A DNA stretch of 33,028 nt from Planctomycetota bacterium. Its GTDB lineage: Bacteria; Planctomycetota; Planctomycetia; Pirellulales; UBA1268. Under the pieces are notes generated by a model that saw only the letters and a program-made list of their open reading frames with translations, made no database searches and had not been told where the DNA came from. The stretch covers positions 1 through 33,028 of the forward strand of contig QWQJ01000067.1 in the NCBI GenBank assembly GCA_003670865.1, read 5' to 3'. Below are positions 1 through 8,500 of the stretch, piece after piece. How positions within the stretch are numbered: the stretch's first letter is position 1; each line of letters starts with the position of its first letter. Position numbers and translations under genes: made by a program.

Positions 1-1142
1 AGGCCCGAGTCTGCTGCTGCAATCAACGGGCGACCTCCACGCTGGTCGCAGGCACGCACGCGCCGGGCCCGTTCGGCCAGCGATTCAACATCACCCTCGG
101 CGAGTCCACTGCCCATGTCCCAGAGCAACACACGATCCCAATTGGCCGAAAAAACAGGCAGCGATTCAGGATCGCGGATGTCGACCTCGGGCAGCGTGGG
201 CGGTGGGCAGATCACCCACATTCCAGCACGCTGGGCCTCGTCAAGAAGATTGCTCGGAGCTGGTTCTGTCAGACGCACGCAGTTGAATCCAAGCGTGGCA
301 ATCGTTTCGAGTTTTTCTCCGTTGTAGTCAAGCGCGCGTGGGAAAAATGGTAGGCCTGCAACTTCTAGCACTCCACGAGAGAGCCCACTCGGGGGTTGGG
401 GAGGCGAAGGAGCAGTGCTGACTGGCGGCACGATTGGCGGAGCAGGTGAGGGTGCGCTCGCCACCAAGACTGGGCTCAACGGGACCGCGGGAATAACGCC
501 CCTCACGAGCATGTCATCAATGGCGATGTCGTAGCGGCCAGGTCCAGAATAAAGATCAACAACAAGGTGAGTCACTCGAGCACCACTGCTATTCCCTCTT
601 GATCCGTGCTGGGCATGAAGTGCTGGTAGCTGCTGCTCAAGACCTCTGGCAATGTCGCGCACCTCGAGCAATTCCCAGCGATCGGCTAATTTTGAGGTTG
701 TTCCGGGCACAAGCACTTCAACGGGCAAGCCTGTTTTGGTGGAGATAAACTCGGGTAGCACGACGCGAACTGCTACACGAATATCAGGGCGATTGGCCCG
801 TACCCAGAGCGATGCTTGCCACTCATCGATGACACTGGCCGGTGCGATTGGGGTTTGCGCTCGTAGCGTCAAGCCTCCAGACGCATCCAACACGATCCGT
901 TCGCATGAGTCACCGCCGTGCGACGTTTCTCGACTGCGAGCGTGACTCACCATTTGATGGCCAACATCGGATTCGGTGACAGTCCATGTCGAATCTGGGC
1001 CCTCAAAAGTCTCGGCGATTTCAGTAGCGTCCAGTCGAACGGGCAGCCAAGCCCAGACTGCCAGACAACAAAGCTTGCCCCAGCCGAAAGGCAAGAACCG
1101 CTGCGGCGGGAGATCGCAGGGAATAAAAAATTGCGGTAGCAT
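1..1142 (-). CDS. Secreted glycoside-hydrolase-like protein, N-terminal part (C-terminus beyond left edge)
   Basis: An open frame on the minus strand runs without a stop from an ATG at 1142 to the window edge, giving about 380 residues of an incomplete protein. The N-terminus (about residues 1-38) has a Cys/Trp-rich hydrophobic stretch that could be a signal peptide or anchor. Residues about 40-190 look like a beta-sandwich carbohydrate-binding or galactose-binding-like domain (segment ETFEGPDSTWTV, then alternating hydrophobic strands). A proline/serine/alanine-rich linker follows, then the start of a TIM-barrel-like region (GVLEVAGLPFFPRALDYNG, then GFNCVRL and WDRVLLWDMGSGL), as seen in cellulase/GH5-like folds. 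The catalytic acid residues would lie outside the window, so enzyme activity is not shown. The gene is divergent from the kinase across a 334-base gap. Function is inferred from fold-like patterns only. Confidence 0.7.
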   Translation of the reverse strand, partial: MLPQFFIPCDLPPQRFLPFGWGKLCCLAVWAWLPVRLDATEIAETFEGPDSTWTVTESDVGHQMVSHARSRETSHGGDSCERIVLDASGGLTLRAQTPIAPASVIDEWQASLWVRANRPDIRVAVRVVLPEFISTKTGLPVEVLVPGTTSKLADRWELLEVRDIARGLEQQLPALHAQHGSRGNSSGARVTHLVVDLYSGPGRYDIAIDDMLVRGVIPAVPLSPVLVASAPSPAPPIVPPVSTAPSPPQPPSGLSRGVLEVAGLPFFPRALDYNGEKLETIATLGFNCVRLTEPAPSNLLDEAQRAGMWVICPPPTLPEVDIRDPESLPVFSANWDRVLLWDMGSGLAEGDVESLAERARRVRACDQRGGRPLIAAADSG

Positions 1143-1476
1143 AGAAACAAAACCCAGAGGACAGTACGCAAGACGGGCTTTTACCAGCACTTGCGTCGTC
1201 GGCTCTAGACCACCATTTCCCCGGGTTGACCGCTCAACCCGCCGGCAGGTCACAATCCCGTCTCAGGCAGGGCTCAGACAAAGTCCCCGCATGGCATCGC
1301 GAACCACCCAATCTGCCTAGGGTTTGTACGTACCAGGTAGGCAGACCCAAGCAGCAGGGCTTAAAGATCCCCGTCCGTCAGCAAACACAGGAGTATTTTG
1401 GCGGCTTCGAGGTTTCTCGTATCATCCGTACTGGCACTTTTTAAAAACTTTTGTTTCCGCTCCGTGACCGCTTGCT
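1143..1476. other. Intergenic region between divergent genes, with one hairpin
   Basis: This 334-base stretch separates the ATG of the minus-strand hydrolase-like gene from the ATG of the kinase. Short overlapping frames here have no recognisable protein character. It should hold two divergent promoters, but no convincing -35/-10 pair was found. The only clear structure is an 8-bp perfect inverted repeat at 1222-1241. Confidence 0.5.
1222..1241. repeat. 8-bp inverted repeat with 4-base loop
   Basis: CGGGTTGA (1222-1229) and TCAACCCG (1234-1241) are exact reverse complements around the loop CCGC. There is no T-run on either side, so it does not look like an intrinsic terminator. Its place between two divergent genes fits an operator or a structured leader. 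No regulator is identified. Confidence 0.4.
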
Positions 1477-2988
1477 ATGAAACCGACCACTGCTGACGAA
1501 CTGACTCATACCGTTAACGAACTCAATCTCGTTTCCAGTGAATCGCTGCACGAAATCTGCTCGGAGCAAGGTGGCCGAGATATGTCTCTCGATCAGTGTG
1601 CTCAAGCATTTGTGCGCCGCGAATTACTGACGAGCTATCAGTTGGACCGATTGCTGCGAGGCGAACGCACCGGCTTCTTCTATGGCCGAGCAAAAGTTCT
1701 TTATCAGACTGGCGCTGGATCTTTTGCCCGCGTGTTTCGCGCGATCAATGTCGAAACCCGAGCCATTGTCGCTGTCAAGGTTTTGCGCAGCCGCTTTAGT
1801 GCTGATTCAGAAAAGTGTAAGGCATTTCGGCGGGAAGGCGAGATGGGCCACCTGCTCCGCCATCCCAATATTGTTGCGATCGAGGATGTCGGTCAGGAAC
1901 GCGATACCAGTTACATCACGATGGAGTTTGTTGAAGGACAGACGCTGCGCGAATTAGTGCGCATTCGCGGAGCCATCGATATTGACCACGCCATTCGACT
2001 CATTGTGCAACTACTAGAAGGGCTCGAGTATGCTCATCGTCGGGGCGTGACCCACCGCGATCTGAAGGCTTCCAACGTGCTTGTTTCCTCCTCAGGTCAG
2101 GGAAAGCTTGTTGATTTTGGCTTGGCTGGAATCGACTCCGCAGGTGACAAGTCGTTGGGCAAGATGGTGCAGCCCCGCACGATCGACTATGCGGCCTTAG
2201 AAAAACTCAGTGGCATGAACGATGACAGCATCCGCAGCGACATCTATTTTCTTGGCACGATTGCCTATCTGGCGTTGTCTGGCACTTCGGCACTCCTCGA
2301 ATCACGGGATCGCGCCGAGCGTGCCGATCCGAGGCGTTTTACTTCAGTCATGCCACTGGCTACGCGGGCTCCTAGACTGCCTCGAGAGTTGATCGACACT
2401 GTCTCTCGTATGATCCATCTTGATCCACTGGAGCGCTGGCAGAATGCAGCGGATGTGCGGCGTGCACTGGAGTCACTTGTGGGAAAATATACGGCTGACA
2501 AAAAGAGTGCCGACGGCAATGCCACGGCCGATCCAAGTACGGCAAGTCCGGTAGCTAAATCAGCTCTCGGGACGCCAGCTTATAAGGGCCGCTTGATGCT
2601 CGTCGAGCCCTCAGGACAAGCGCAGGCAGCTCTCAGAGAATTCTTCACGAGGCTAGGATACCGTGTTTTACTAACGGAAAATCCAGACCGTGCGTTGACC
2701 CGTTTTTCCAGTACGCCAGTGCCAGCCGACTGTCTTATCATGAGCACGCAATCCCTGGGCAAGGCCGCGATCGAGGCCTTTAATAAACTCACAGCGGATC
2801 CTTTTCTGGCCGACATTCCGGCGATCCTGATCGCCAGTTCGAAGCAGCAAGGACTTATCGATCAGGCACATTTCGATGACCGTCGAAAACTAGTGCTGAC
2901 GCCGATTCACATGAAAGAGGTGGATCGGATCCTAGACTCTTTACTCCACACTCAGAAAGCCAATACTCCCTCCTCAAGCGATTCTTAG
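1477..2988 (+). CDS. Serine/threonine protein kinase with C-terminal degenerate receiver domain
   Basis: This 503-residue Hanks-type kinase would phosphorylate Ser/Thr on unknown targets. Residues 1-65 form a short N-terminal helical region common in planctomycete kinases. The kinase domain is about 68-335: glycine loop GAGSFARV, catalytic lysine K101 in VAVK, HRDLKASN with D195 as the catalytic base, and DFG at 213-215. All key residues are present, so it should be active. A low-complexity linker (335-368) leads to a receiver-like fold at about 371-490. There the usual phospho-acceptor Asp position reads Ser423 (ADCLIMS), the acidic pair is reduced to E377, and the conserved Lys is Thr475. 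It is therefore a pseudo-receiver. No transmembrane segment is seen, so it is probably cytosolic. Its stop overlaps the end of the convergent Rrf2 gene by 3 bases, leaving no room for a terminator. Confidence 0.93.
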   Translation: MKPTTADELTHTVNELNLVSSESLHEICSEQGGRDMSLDQCAQAFVRRELLTSYQLDRLLRGERTGFFYGRAKVLYQTGAGSFARVFRAINVETRAIVAVKVLRSRFSADSEKCKAFRREGEMGHLLRHPNIVAIEDVGQERDTSYITMEFVEGQTLRELVRIRGAIDIDHAIRLIVQLLEGLEYAHRRGVTHRDLKASNVLVSSSGQGKLVDFGLAGIDSAGDKSLGKMVQPRTIDYAALEKLSGMNDDSIRSDIYFLGTIAYLALSGTSALLESRDRAERADPRRFTSVMPLATRAPRLPRELIDTVSRMIHLDPLERWQNAADVRRALESLVGKYTADKKSADGNATADPSTASPVAKSALGTPAYKGRLMLVEPSGQAQAALREFFTRLGYRVLLTENPDRALTRFSSTPVPADCLIMSTQSLGKAAIEAFNKLTADPFLADIPAILIASSKQQGLIDQAHFDDRRKLVLTPIHMKEVDRILDSLLHTQKANTPSSSDS

Positions 2989-3431
2989 ATGTAGTACATC
3001 GGATTGCTCGTTACGCGGGAGCGTTCCACGAGGTCGGCAAATGTCACAGCACGCAGAGAGTCTGTTTCGTTTGCGGCAACTTCTTTCCACGCATCGAGCA
3101 AGACAGAGACGCTACGGGATTGTGCTGCGCGAGCGGCTGTGATCGCAGTAATCAGTTCATCGGGGCCCTCGATGGCGCGAAAGACATCGTCAAGCGTGAT
3201 CTCGGCTGGCGAACGAGCCAACTGGTAGCCCCCGGCTGCCCCCCGTGTGCTTGTCACAACGCCCGCCCCTTTGAGTTGCAGCAATATCTGCACGAGGAAT
3301 CCGGCGGGCACCCCATGTGCGGCACAGATCGTGCGAATCCGCACCGGCTCATCAGAGTTCCAGTGTTGCGCAAGCTCCAGTACTGCGATCGCAGCATATT
3401 CAATTTTTGCAGAGAGTCGCATGTTTAGCAT
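2985..3431 (-). CDS. Rrf2-family transcriptional regulator, probably cluster-free
   Basis: The 148-residue protein starts in typical Rrf2 fashion (MRLSAKIEYAAIAVLELAQH) and has the winged-helix wing (STRGAAGGYQLAR) followed by ITLDDVFRAIEG. In IscR/NsrR-type members three cysteines just after this point bind an Fe-S cluster; here that region (about residues 88-112) has none, and the only Cys is in the helix-turn-helix. It therefore resembles CymR-type members, which control cysteine and sulfate metabolism. The next gene downstream on the genome, cysH, fits that role. The second ATG (3422) matches the usual family start better than the listed one at 3431. cysH ends 21 bases upstream of this gene, so the two could share a transcript and the regulator could autoregulate. 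Confidence 0.9.
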   Translation of the reverse strand: MLNMRLSAKIEYAAIAVLELAQHWNSDEPVRIRTICAAHGVPAGFLVQILLQLKGAGVVTSTRGAAGGYQLARSPAEITLDDVFRAIEGPDELITAITAARAAQSRSVSVLLDAWKEVAANETDSLRAVTFADLVERSRVTSNPMYYI

Positions 3432-3452
3432 CCAACGGTTGATCGGTGACTG

Positions 3453-4190
3453 TCAATCCTCGCGGACATGTAAGCCGCACTCTGTTTTGGCAGTACCACT
3501 CCAGCGGCCCGCACGCTCGTCGTCATCAGTTGTGATGGCGCGGGTGCAGGGAAAGCAGCCAATGCTCACATAGCCTTGGTCATGCAAGGGGTTGTAGGGA
3601 ATATTTTCTCTGATGATCAGGTCCCAGACTTTTGCCTTTGTCCAATTCGCCAGTGGCGAGATCTTCACCACTCCAAACTTCGTATCCCAGCCCACGATTG
3701 CCGCAGCAGCGCGGTCGACGCTCTGGTCACGCCGGATGCCACTCATCCAGGCATCGAATCGAGTGAGCACTCGGCCGATGACGGCAATCTTGCGATCGCC
3801 GCAACAGCGATTGGAGTCGGTGCGGTAAAGCGGGCCGCCGTGAATCCGTTCGTACTCTGCAACAGTAGTCTCGGGTTGCTCTAGCACCACATTGACTCCG
3901 TAACGGTTGGCAATCGTATCGCGGAGTTGCAGCGTTTCTTGGAATTGATATCCCGTGTCGAGATTAAAAATGTAGGTTTGTGGTGCAATGCTAGCCAGCC
4001 AGTGGATGATCGCGCAGCCTTCGGGGCCAAATGCTGTTGCCATCGTGAGTTTGTTGCCGTATCGCTCGACGGCGAACCGGATAATTTCGTGTGGTTCGGC
4101 CGATTCAAGCGAGGCACTTTGGCGAGCAAGATCGTCGAGCGATTCTGCTGAGATGTTCGCGGGCTCAAGCACGCTATCAGGAGAAACCAT
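3453..4190 (-). CDS. cysH: Phosphoadenylyl/adenylyl-sulfate reductase (assimilatory), Fe-S type
   Basis: This enzyme reduces APS or PAPS to sulfite in cytosolic sulfate assimilation, using thioredoxin or a similar donor. The 245-residue length is typical. The nucleotide-binding core is visible as TMATAFGPEG and YIFNLDTGYQF. Two cysteine pairs that bind a [4Fe-4S] cluster in APS-preferring enzymes are present (C129-C130 in RCCGDRK; C212 and C215 in CFPC). The C-terminal KTECGLH carries the catalytic cysteine C238. The Fe-S cysteine set favours APS as substrate, but both substrates are known for such enzymes. No cysD, cysN or cysI gene is nearby. It is followed by the Rrf2 regulator gene, which is its most likely controller. 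A palindrome lies 35-57 bases upstream of the start. Confidence 0.95.
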   Translation of the reverse strand: MVSPDSVLEPANISAESLDDLARQSASLESAEPHEIIRFAVERYGNKLTMATAFGPEGCAIIHWLASIAPQTYIFNLDTGYQFQETLQLRDTIANRYGVNVVLEQPETTVAEYERIHGGPLYRTDSNRCCGDRKIAVIGRVLTRFDAWMSGIRRDQSVDRAAAAIVGWDTKFGVVKISPLANWTKAKVWDLIIRENIPYNPLHDQGYVSIGCFPCTRAITTDDDERAGRWSGTAKTECGLHVRED

Positions 4191-4224
4191 AAAAAAGGAC
4201 CTTAAAAAGCCGAATCGTATGAAA

Positions 4225-4247
4225 GATTGGTAAAATACTAAACAATC
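4225..4247. promoter_or_regulatory. Candidate palindromic operator upstream of cysH
   Basis: GATTG (4225-4229) and CAATC (4243-4247) are perfect arms of a 23-base AT-rich palindrome. The inner part TTGGTA-AAA-TACTAA (4227-4241) is also nearly symmetrical. It sits 35-57 bases upstream of the cysH start codon, where a promoter would be expected. The size and AT-richness fit Rrf2-type operators, and an Rrf2 gene is two genes away. Binding is inferred, not shown. Confidence 0.35.
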
Positions 4248-4424
4248 GGCTGACGCCCTGGAATTATCGACTTTTTAGATCGGTAGCACAAAGCCCCTGC
4301 CACCGAAACGCGCAAGTTAACCACAATTCTTCTAGATGGCCCATGACCTCTCGTCAGGGCGACCAAAAAGTGAACAATGCATGGTTTTTCAATCGTTCGG
4401 GATTTTTAAACAGGAAACCGCTCT

Positions 4425-5897
4425 ATGGCACGCTCCGTAGCACTGGCTGTCGACTTGGGCGCCTCGGGAGGGCGGGTTGTTTCGGGAGCCTTTGACGGCC
4501 GGCTTTTAGAGCTTGAAGAGATCCACCGTTTTGAAAACGGGCCTGTGGGAATGGGTGGGCAACTCGTCTGGGACTTGCCCCGACTCTGGCAGGAAGTGAT
4601 TTTGGGCTTGCGGGCTGCTGCCGCGAGGCATGGCCGGTCGGTTGCCACAATCGGCGTCGATGCCTGGGGCGTCGATTTTTCATTTTTGGGAAATGACGAT
4701 GCGCTCTTGGCGAACCCCGTCTGTTACCGCGATCCCCGCACTCGCGGTCTGATTTTAGCCGCTGAGCAGATTGTGCCTCGCGCAGAAATATTTGCTGCCA
4801 CAGGACTTCAGTTTATGGAGCTCAACTCGCTCTATCAGTTGCTGGCGATGCAGCGGCAACACTCCAGCGTGCTGGCTGCGGCCGACCGGTTCCTGATGAT
4901 CCCCGATCTCTTCCACTGGCTGCTTTCGGGCGAGCGATCGAATGAACGTACAAATGCATCGACATCACAGTGCTTTGACCCGCAGAAAAAAATGTGGGCG
5001 TTTGAAATGCTCGACCGATTTGGTTTGCCCCGGCGAGTGTTTGGTCCCATTGTCGAGCCGGGCACAGCCTTGGGACGCCTTCGCTTGGATGTTGCTGCCG
5101 AAACCGGTCTTGAGGGAGTGCAAGTTGTCATTCCTGGCACGCACGATACAGCCAGTGCCATTGCTGCAGTGCCTGCCCTGGAGCCGCCCTGCGCCCGCCC
5201 CGACTGGTGCTATGTGAGCCTGGGCACTTGGGCACTGGTCGGAGCAGAACTCGATCGACCGCTCGTGACGCCAGAGTGCCTCGCCCATAACTTTACAAAC
5301 GAAGGGGGCGTAGGGGGCACCACTCGATTGCTCAAAAATGTCTGCGGTCTGTGGCTTGTCCAACAATGCCGCATGAGTTGGCAGCGGGCCGGCAAGGCTT
5401 GGGCATGGGATCAATTGACGGCTCTGGCAGCCGAGGCGCCGCCCTTGGTCACACTCATCGATCCCAATCACCCATCTCTTGTGACTCCAGCCGATATGCC
5501 AGAAGCGATCCGATCACTGGCCAAGGTAACCGGCGAACCGGTGCCCGAGTCAACGGCAAGCGTTGTCCGTACAGCGCTTGAGAGCGTGGCCTTGGCCGTG
5601 CGGCGAACACTGGAGGAACTGGATGAGTTGCTCGGGCGTCGGGTCGGTCGGATTCACATTGTCGGGGGTGGCGTCAAAAACACGATGCTCTGCCAGATGA
5701 TCGCTGATGCGACTAACCGCACAGTTATCGCCGGACCGGTGGAGGCGACGGCAATCGGTAATTTACTGGTGCAGTTGACGGCTCAGCTCGGTTGCGTCGA
5801 CCTGCGCAGCGTGCGCACCATTGTGCGAGACAGTTTCGAACTGCATCATTACCACCCGCAGGAGTCAACCCGCTGGAACGATCGCCTCAACAGGTAG
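4425..5897 (+). CDS. rhaB: Rhamnulokinase
   Basis: This 490-residue FGGY-family sugar kinase would phosphorylate L-rhamnulose to L-rhamnulose 1-phosphate in the cytosol. The N-terminal ATP-site half begins LAVDLGASGGRVV, a RhaB signature, and continues with GVDAWGVDFSFLG and NPVCYRDPRTRG. The catalytic base would be D241 in GTHDTASAIAAVPA. The C-terminal half carries IHIVGGGVKNTMLCQMIAD and the phosphate-site segment GPVEATAIGN. A good ribosome-binding site (AGGAAA, 4412-4417) lies 7 bases before the ATG. No rhamnose isomerase, aldolase or rhamnosidase gene is next to it, so it is an orphan here. Its stop is 1 base from the end of the convergent zinc-ribbon gene. Confidence 0.95.
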   Translation: MARSVALAVDLGASGGRVVSGAFDGRLLELEEIHRFENGPVGMGGQLVWDLPRLWQEVILGLRAAAARHGRSVATIGVDAWGVDFSFLGNDDALLANPVCYRDPRTRGLILAAEQIVPRAEIFAATGLQFMELNSLYQLLAMQRQHSSVLAAADRFLMIPDLFHWLLSGERSNERTNASTSQCFDPQKKMWAFEMLDRFGLPRRVFGPIVEPGTALGRLRLDVAAETGLEGVQVVIPGTHDTASAIAAVPALEPPCARPDWCYVSLGTWALVGAELDRPLVTPECLAHNFTNEGGVGGTTRLLKNVCGLWLVQQCRMSWQRAGKAWAWDQLTALAAEAPPLVTLIDPNHPSLVTPADMPEAIRSLAKVTGEPVPESTASVVRTALESVALAVRRTLEELDELLGRRVGRIHIVGGGVKNTMLCQMIADATNRTVIAGPVEATAIGNLLVQLTAQLGCVDLRSVRTIVRDSFELHHYHPQESTRWNDRLNR

Positions 5898-5898
5898 C

Positions 5899-6426
5899 TC
5901 AGCGGTTTGAACTGACGACAATCAGAGCGACAAAAAAGAGCACGATGCATACGGCAGCCACAATTGCCCACAGCAGCCAGAGTTTTGCCTGCTTGGCATC
6001 CTTCTCGTCTTGGCGACGATTCATTTCCTGCCGATACTCCTGACTGTCGGTAATCTTCGGCAGGTAGGCCGCATTGCATTTCGTACAAACCATCTGCGTG
6101 CCGAGCATTTTCTCTTGAATCTTGTGGATGTGTCCGTTTGGGCATGGAATCCGATAGATTGTCGGCTTGGTTGACTGCGACGGTTCTGCTGCCAAGGGCT
6201 CGAGCGGATTGAATGCTCGACTTTCTGTCCCATCCATCGCGGCAGATACTACGTCCATCTTTGCCTTGCCGCTGGCAGACTTGCGAGGGTCGACTGCAAA
6301 GCTTTCATCGACATCAAATCCGGTGTCTGCTGTTGCTGGTAAACAACATAGTGGGCACCTTATCGCCAATTCTCCCACCTGACTCGGGCCGATATAACCG
6401 CAGATACACTTGATGATGACGGTCAT
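5899..6426 (-). CDS. Tail-anchored protein with two zinc-ribbon motifs
   Basis: No characterised homologue is recognised. The 175-residue protein starts with a Cys-rich motif (C7, C9, C24, C27 in CICG and CPLC), has an acidic Ser/Ala/Pro-rich middle (about 40-88), a second zinc-ribbon-like motif (C95 and H99 in CPNGH; C114 and C117 in CTKC), a charged helix rich in Gln, Glu, Lys and Asp (about 128-148), and one transmembrane helix at about 149-171 followed by only four residues. This is the layout of a C-tail-anchored membrane protein with a cytoplasmic metal-binding head. It begins 17 bases after the ABC exporter gene, so the two are probably cotranscribed; GGGTGAG overlapping that stop could serve as its ribosome-binding site. 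Confidence 0.8.
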   Translation of the reverse strand: MTVIIKCICGYIGPSQVGELAIRCPLCCLPATADTGFDVDESFAVDPRKSASGKAKMDVVSAAMDGTESRAFNPLEPLAAEPSQSTKPTIYRIPCPNGHIHKIQEKMLGTQMVCTKCNAAYLPKITDSQEYRQEMNRRQDEKDAKQAKLWLLWAIVAAVCIVLFFVALIVVSSNR

Positions 6427-6443
6427 ATCAAAAAGGGCTCACC

Positions 6444-8393
6444 CTAGGCTGCTTGATGCTGCTTGGCCATTGTTTTTGTAGCAATTCCGTGTTCAATCTG
6501 CACGATTGAATCAGCTAAAGCAAGCGTGCTGGCCCGGTGCGTGATCATAATCACTGTCCGATTTTCAACATAGCGGGAGAGCGACTCATGGATCAGCCTC
6601 TCACTCTCGATATCGATTTGGCTGGTGGCCTCGTCGAGGACAAGAATCTCAGCATTCCGCAAAAAGGCCCGCGCCAGCGAGATTCGCTGCCGCTGGCCGC
6701 CGGAAAGACGAAATCCATTGGGACCCACCATCGTGTTGTAACCGTTTGGAAATTCCGAGATGAACTCGTGGGCATGTGCCTTGCGGGCGGCTTCCTCAAT
6801 CTCCTCCGGGCTGGCTTCCCAGCGGCCGTAGCGGATGTTGTAGAGGATCGATTCATTAAAGAGTTCCGTTTGCTGCGTCACCATGGCGATCCGTCGACGC
6901 AGATCGTGCAGGGCCAGTTCCGTCAGCGGCACGCCATCCAGCAGCACCTGCCCTTTCGTCGGATCATAAAAACGGCAGATCAGATTCACCAGCGTGCTCT
7001 TGCCGCCCCCGTTGGGCCCAACAATGGCAACACGCTCACCAAATTGAATCGTGAGGCTGACATCCTTGAGAACGGTGTCGATGTTGTCGTAGCTAAATGA
7101 AACATTTTGCAGGCGGATCTCACGATGCGGCGAGGGAAGTAATTTCGGTTGTGCTGCCTCAACCAACTTCGAAGGCATATCTAGGAGTGGGTAGAGTGCA
7201 TTGGCTCCTACGACACCGATATTCAGGCCCGTCATCACGCCGGAGAGTTTCCGCACCGGATCGCTGGCCCCAATCAGCATCCCAAAAAATACCATGATTC
7301 CCGGTACAGTCATCGGCCTGTCGGTCATCGTGATCCCGAAAATCTCAGTTTGCTGGTTGATCACAAGCCACGCACCGACGGCGATCGACGTTGCCACCAT
7401 GCCGATGCCAAGAATTTCAGTAATCGGATTGGCGAGGGCAAAATAGAACGAGTGCCACATGCCTATTCGTAGCATGTCACCGGTGCAGTTGCGAAAACGC
7501 TGCCGTTCAAAGTCCTCCATCGTGTAGGCCTGCACGGTGAGCACATTATTGAGCGCTTCTAAAAGCACATGATGGAAACCCATCGACTTCATGAGAATAT
7601 TCTTAGAAATATTCCGTATCTTGCGGTTGAGCCAGACCATCAAAAAGCCAACCACCGGTGCCATTGTGAGGCAGGCAAGCGTGAGTTGCCACGAAATGCA
7701 GAAGGCTCCCGCCAAGCAAGCACAGATTTTCAATGGCTCGGTTACCGCGCCTCCATAAAAACTGGTGATGCCACCGGCGAGCATGTCGGATGTGCATGTC
7801 ACCTGCGCCATAAATCCGGCCGATCCGTTGCGCATGAATTGGGTACGGTCGAGCGCAAGGGCTTTGTCAAAAACTTTGAGCCTGATATTGCGACTGATAT
7901 TCATCGCCACCCAACCGACGATCAAGGTGTTTACCATCAGAAAACCATGTTTGATAAATGTGCTTATGACGACAAAAGCCACCACCCAGAGCACCGTTTC
8001 AAACGGGTCTGTCGGCATAAACCGATCGATCCACGGTTTGAGTTGAGCCGCAGTAGACGCAATGGCTTCGTCACTGCGAACGCTCGCCGCGATCGTCGCG
8101 ATGCGAGATTGGGCCGCCAGAGCAGCCTCGGGCGTGAGGTCTCCGGCCGCAATGGCAGCCGTTAATTCGTCGCTTTCGGTGTGACTGCTCCCGATCCGCT
8201 CCTGAGTTTTTTCGATACGACGCGTATTCCAGGATTGCAGGGAATCGCCATTGAGCGTCACTTCGATAATCGGAAAAAGAGCCGCGATATTGGCCCCCCA
8301 TAAGGCGGCAACGCCAGCTGAACAAAAAAAGGCCGCGACGAGGAGCGGCCAACTTTTAGCTGCGTCACGAAGAGCGCGAAAAAAATAATGCAT
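6444..8393 (-). CDS. ABC exporter, fused permease and ATPase (MsbA-like type)
   Basis: This 649-residue half-transporter would act as a dimer in the inner membrane, exporting a lipid, glycolipid or drug-like substrate. The N-terminal half has about six transmembrane helices. The ATPase half has Walker A GPNGGGKST (459-467), signature LSGGQ (563-567), Walker B LVLDE (584-588) and switch His619. The first external loop (about 50-125) is unusually long, Ala/Glu-rich and predicted helical; standard MsbA has only a short loop there. The frame extends upstream to 8600, but that part overlaps folD and is rich in Arg and Pro without family character. ATG 8393 places the first helix close to the N-terminus and has GGGAAA 10 bases before it. 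The substrate cannot be told; glycan genes nearby make a lipid-linked sugar or lipid plausible. Confidence 0.9.
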   Translation of the reverse strand: MHYFFRALRDAAKSWPLLVAAFFCSAGVAALWGANIAALFPIIEVTLNGDSLQSWNTRRIEKTQERIGSSHTESDELTAAIAAGDLTPEAALAAQSRIATIAASVRSDEAIASTAAQLKPWIDRFMPTDPFETVLWVVAFVVISTFIKHGFLMVNTLIVGWVAMNISRNIRLKVFDKALALDRTQFMRNGSAGFMAQVTCTSDMLAGGITSFYGGAVTEPLKICACLAGAFCISWQLTLACLTMAPVVGFLMVWLNRKIRNISKNILMKSMGFHHVLLEALNNVLTVQAYTMEDFERQRFRNCTGDMLRIGMWHSFYFALANPITEILGIGMVATSIAVGAWLVINQQTEIFGITMTDRPMTVPGIMVFFGMLIGASDPVRKLSGVMTGLNIGVVGANALYPLLDMPSKLVEAAQPKLLPSPHREIRLQNVSFSYDNIDTVLKDVSLTIQFGERVAIVGPNGGGKSTLVNLICRFYDPTKGQVLLDGVPLTELALHDLRRRIAMVTQQTELFNESILYNIRYGRWEASPEEIEEAARKAHAHEFISEFPNGYNTMVGPNGFRLSGGQRQRISLARAFLRNAEILVLDEATSQIDIESERLIHESLSRYVENRTVIMITHRASTLALADSIVQIEHGIATKTMAKQHQAA

Positions 8394-8500
8394 GAATCGG
8401 TGATTTCCCGTGAACGTGGAAGGAAGCGGGAAGATAGGGATCGCTGGCCCAGCGTTCAAGACCGGAAAAACGCCCGTCTTTTCATTTTTCTTCGTGGATC

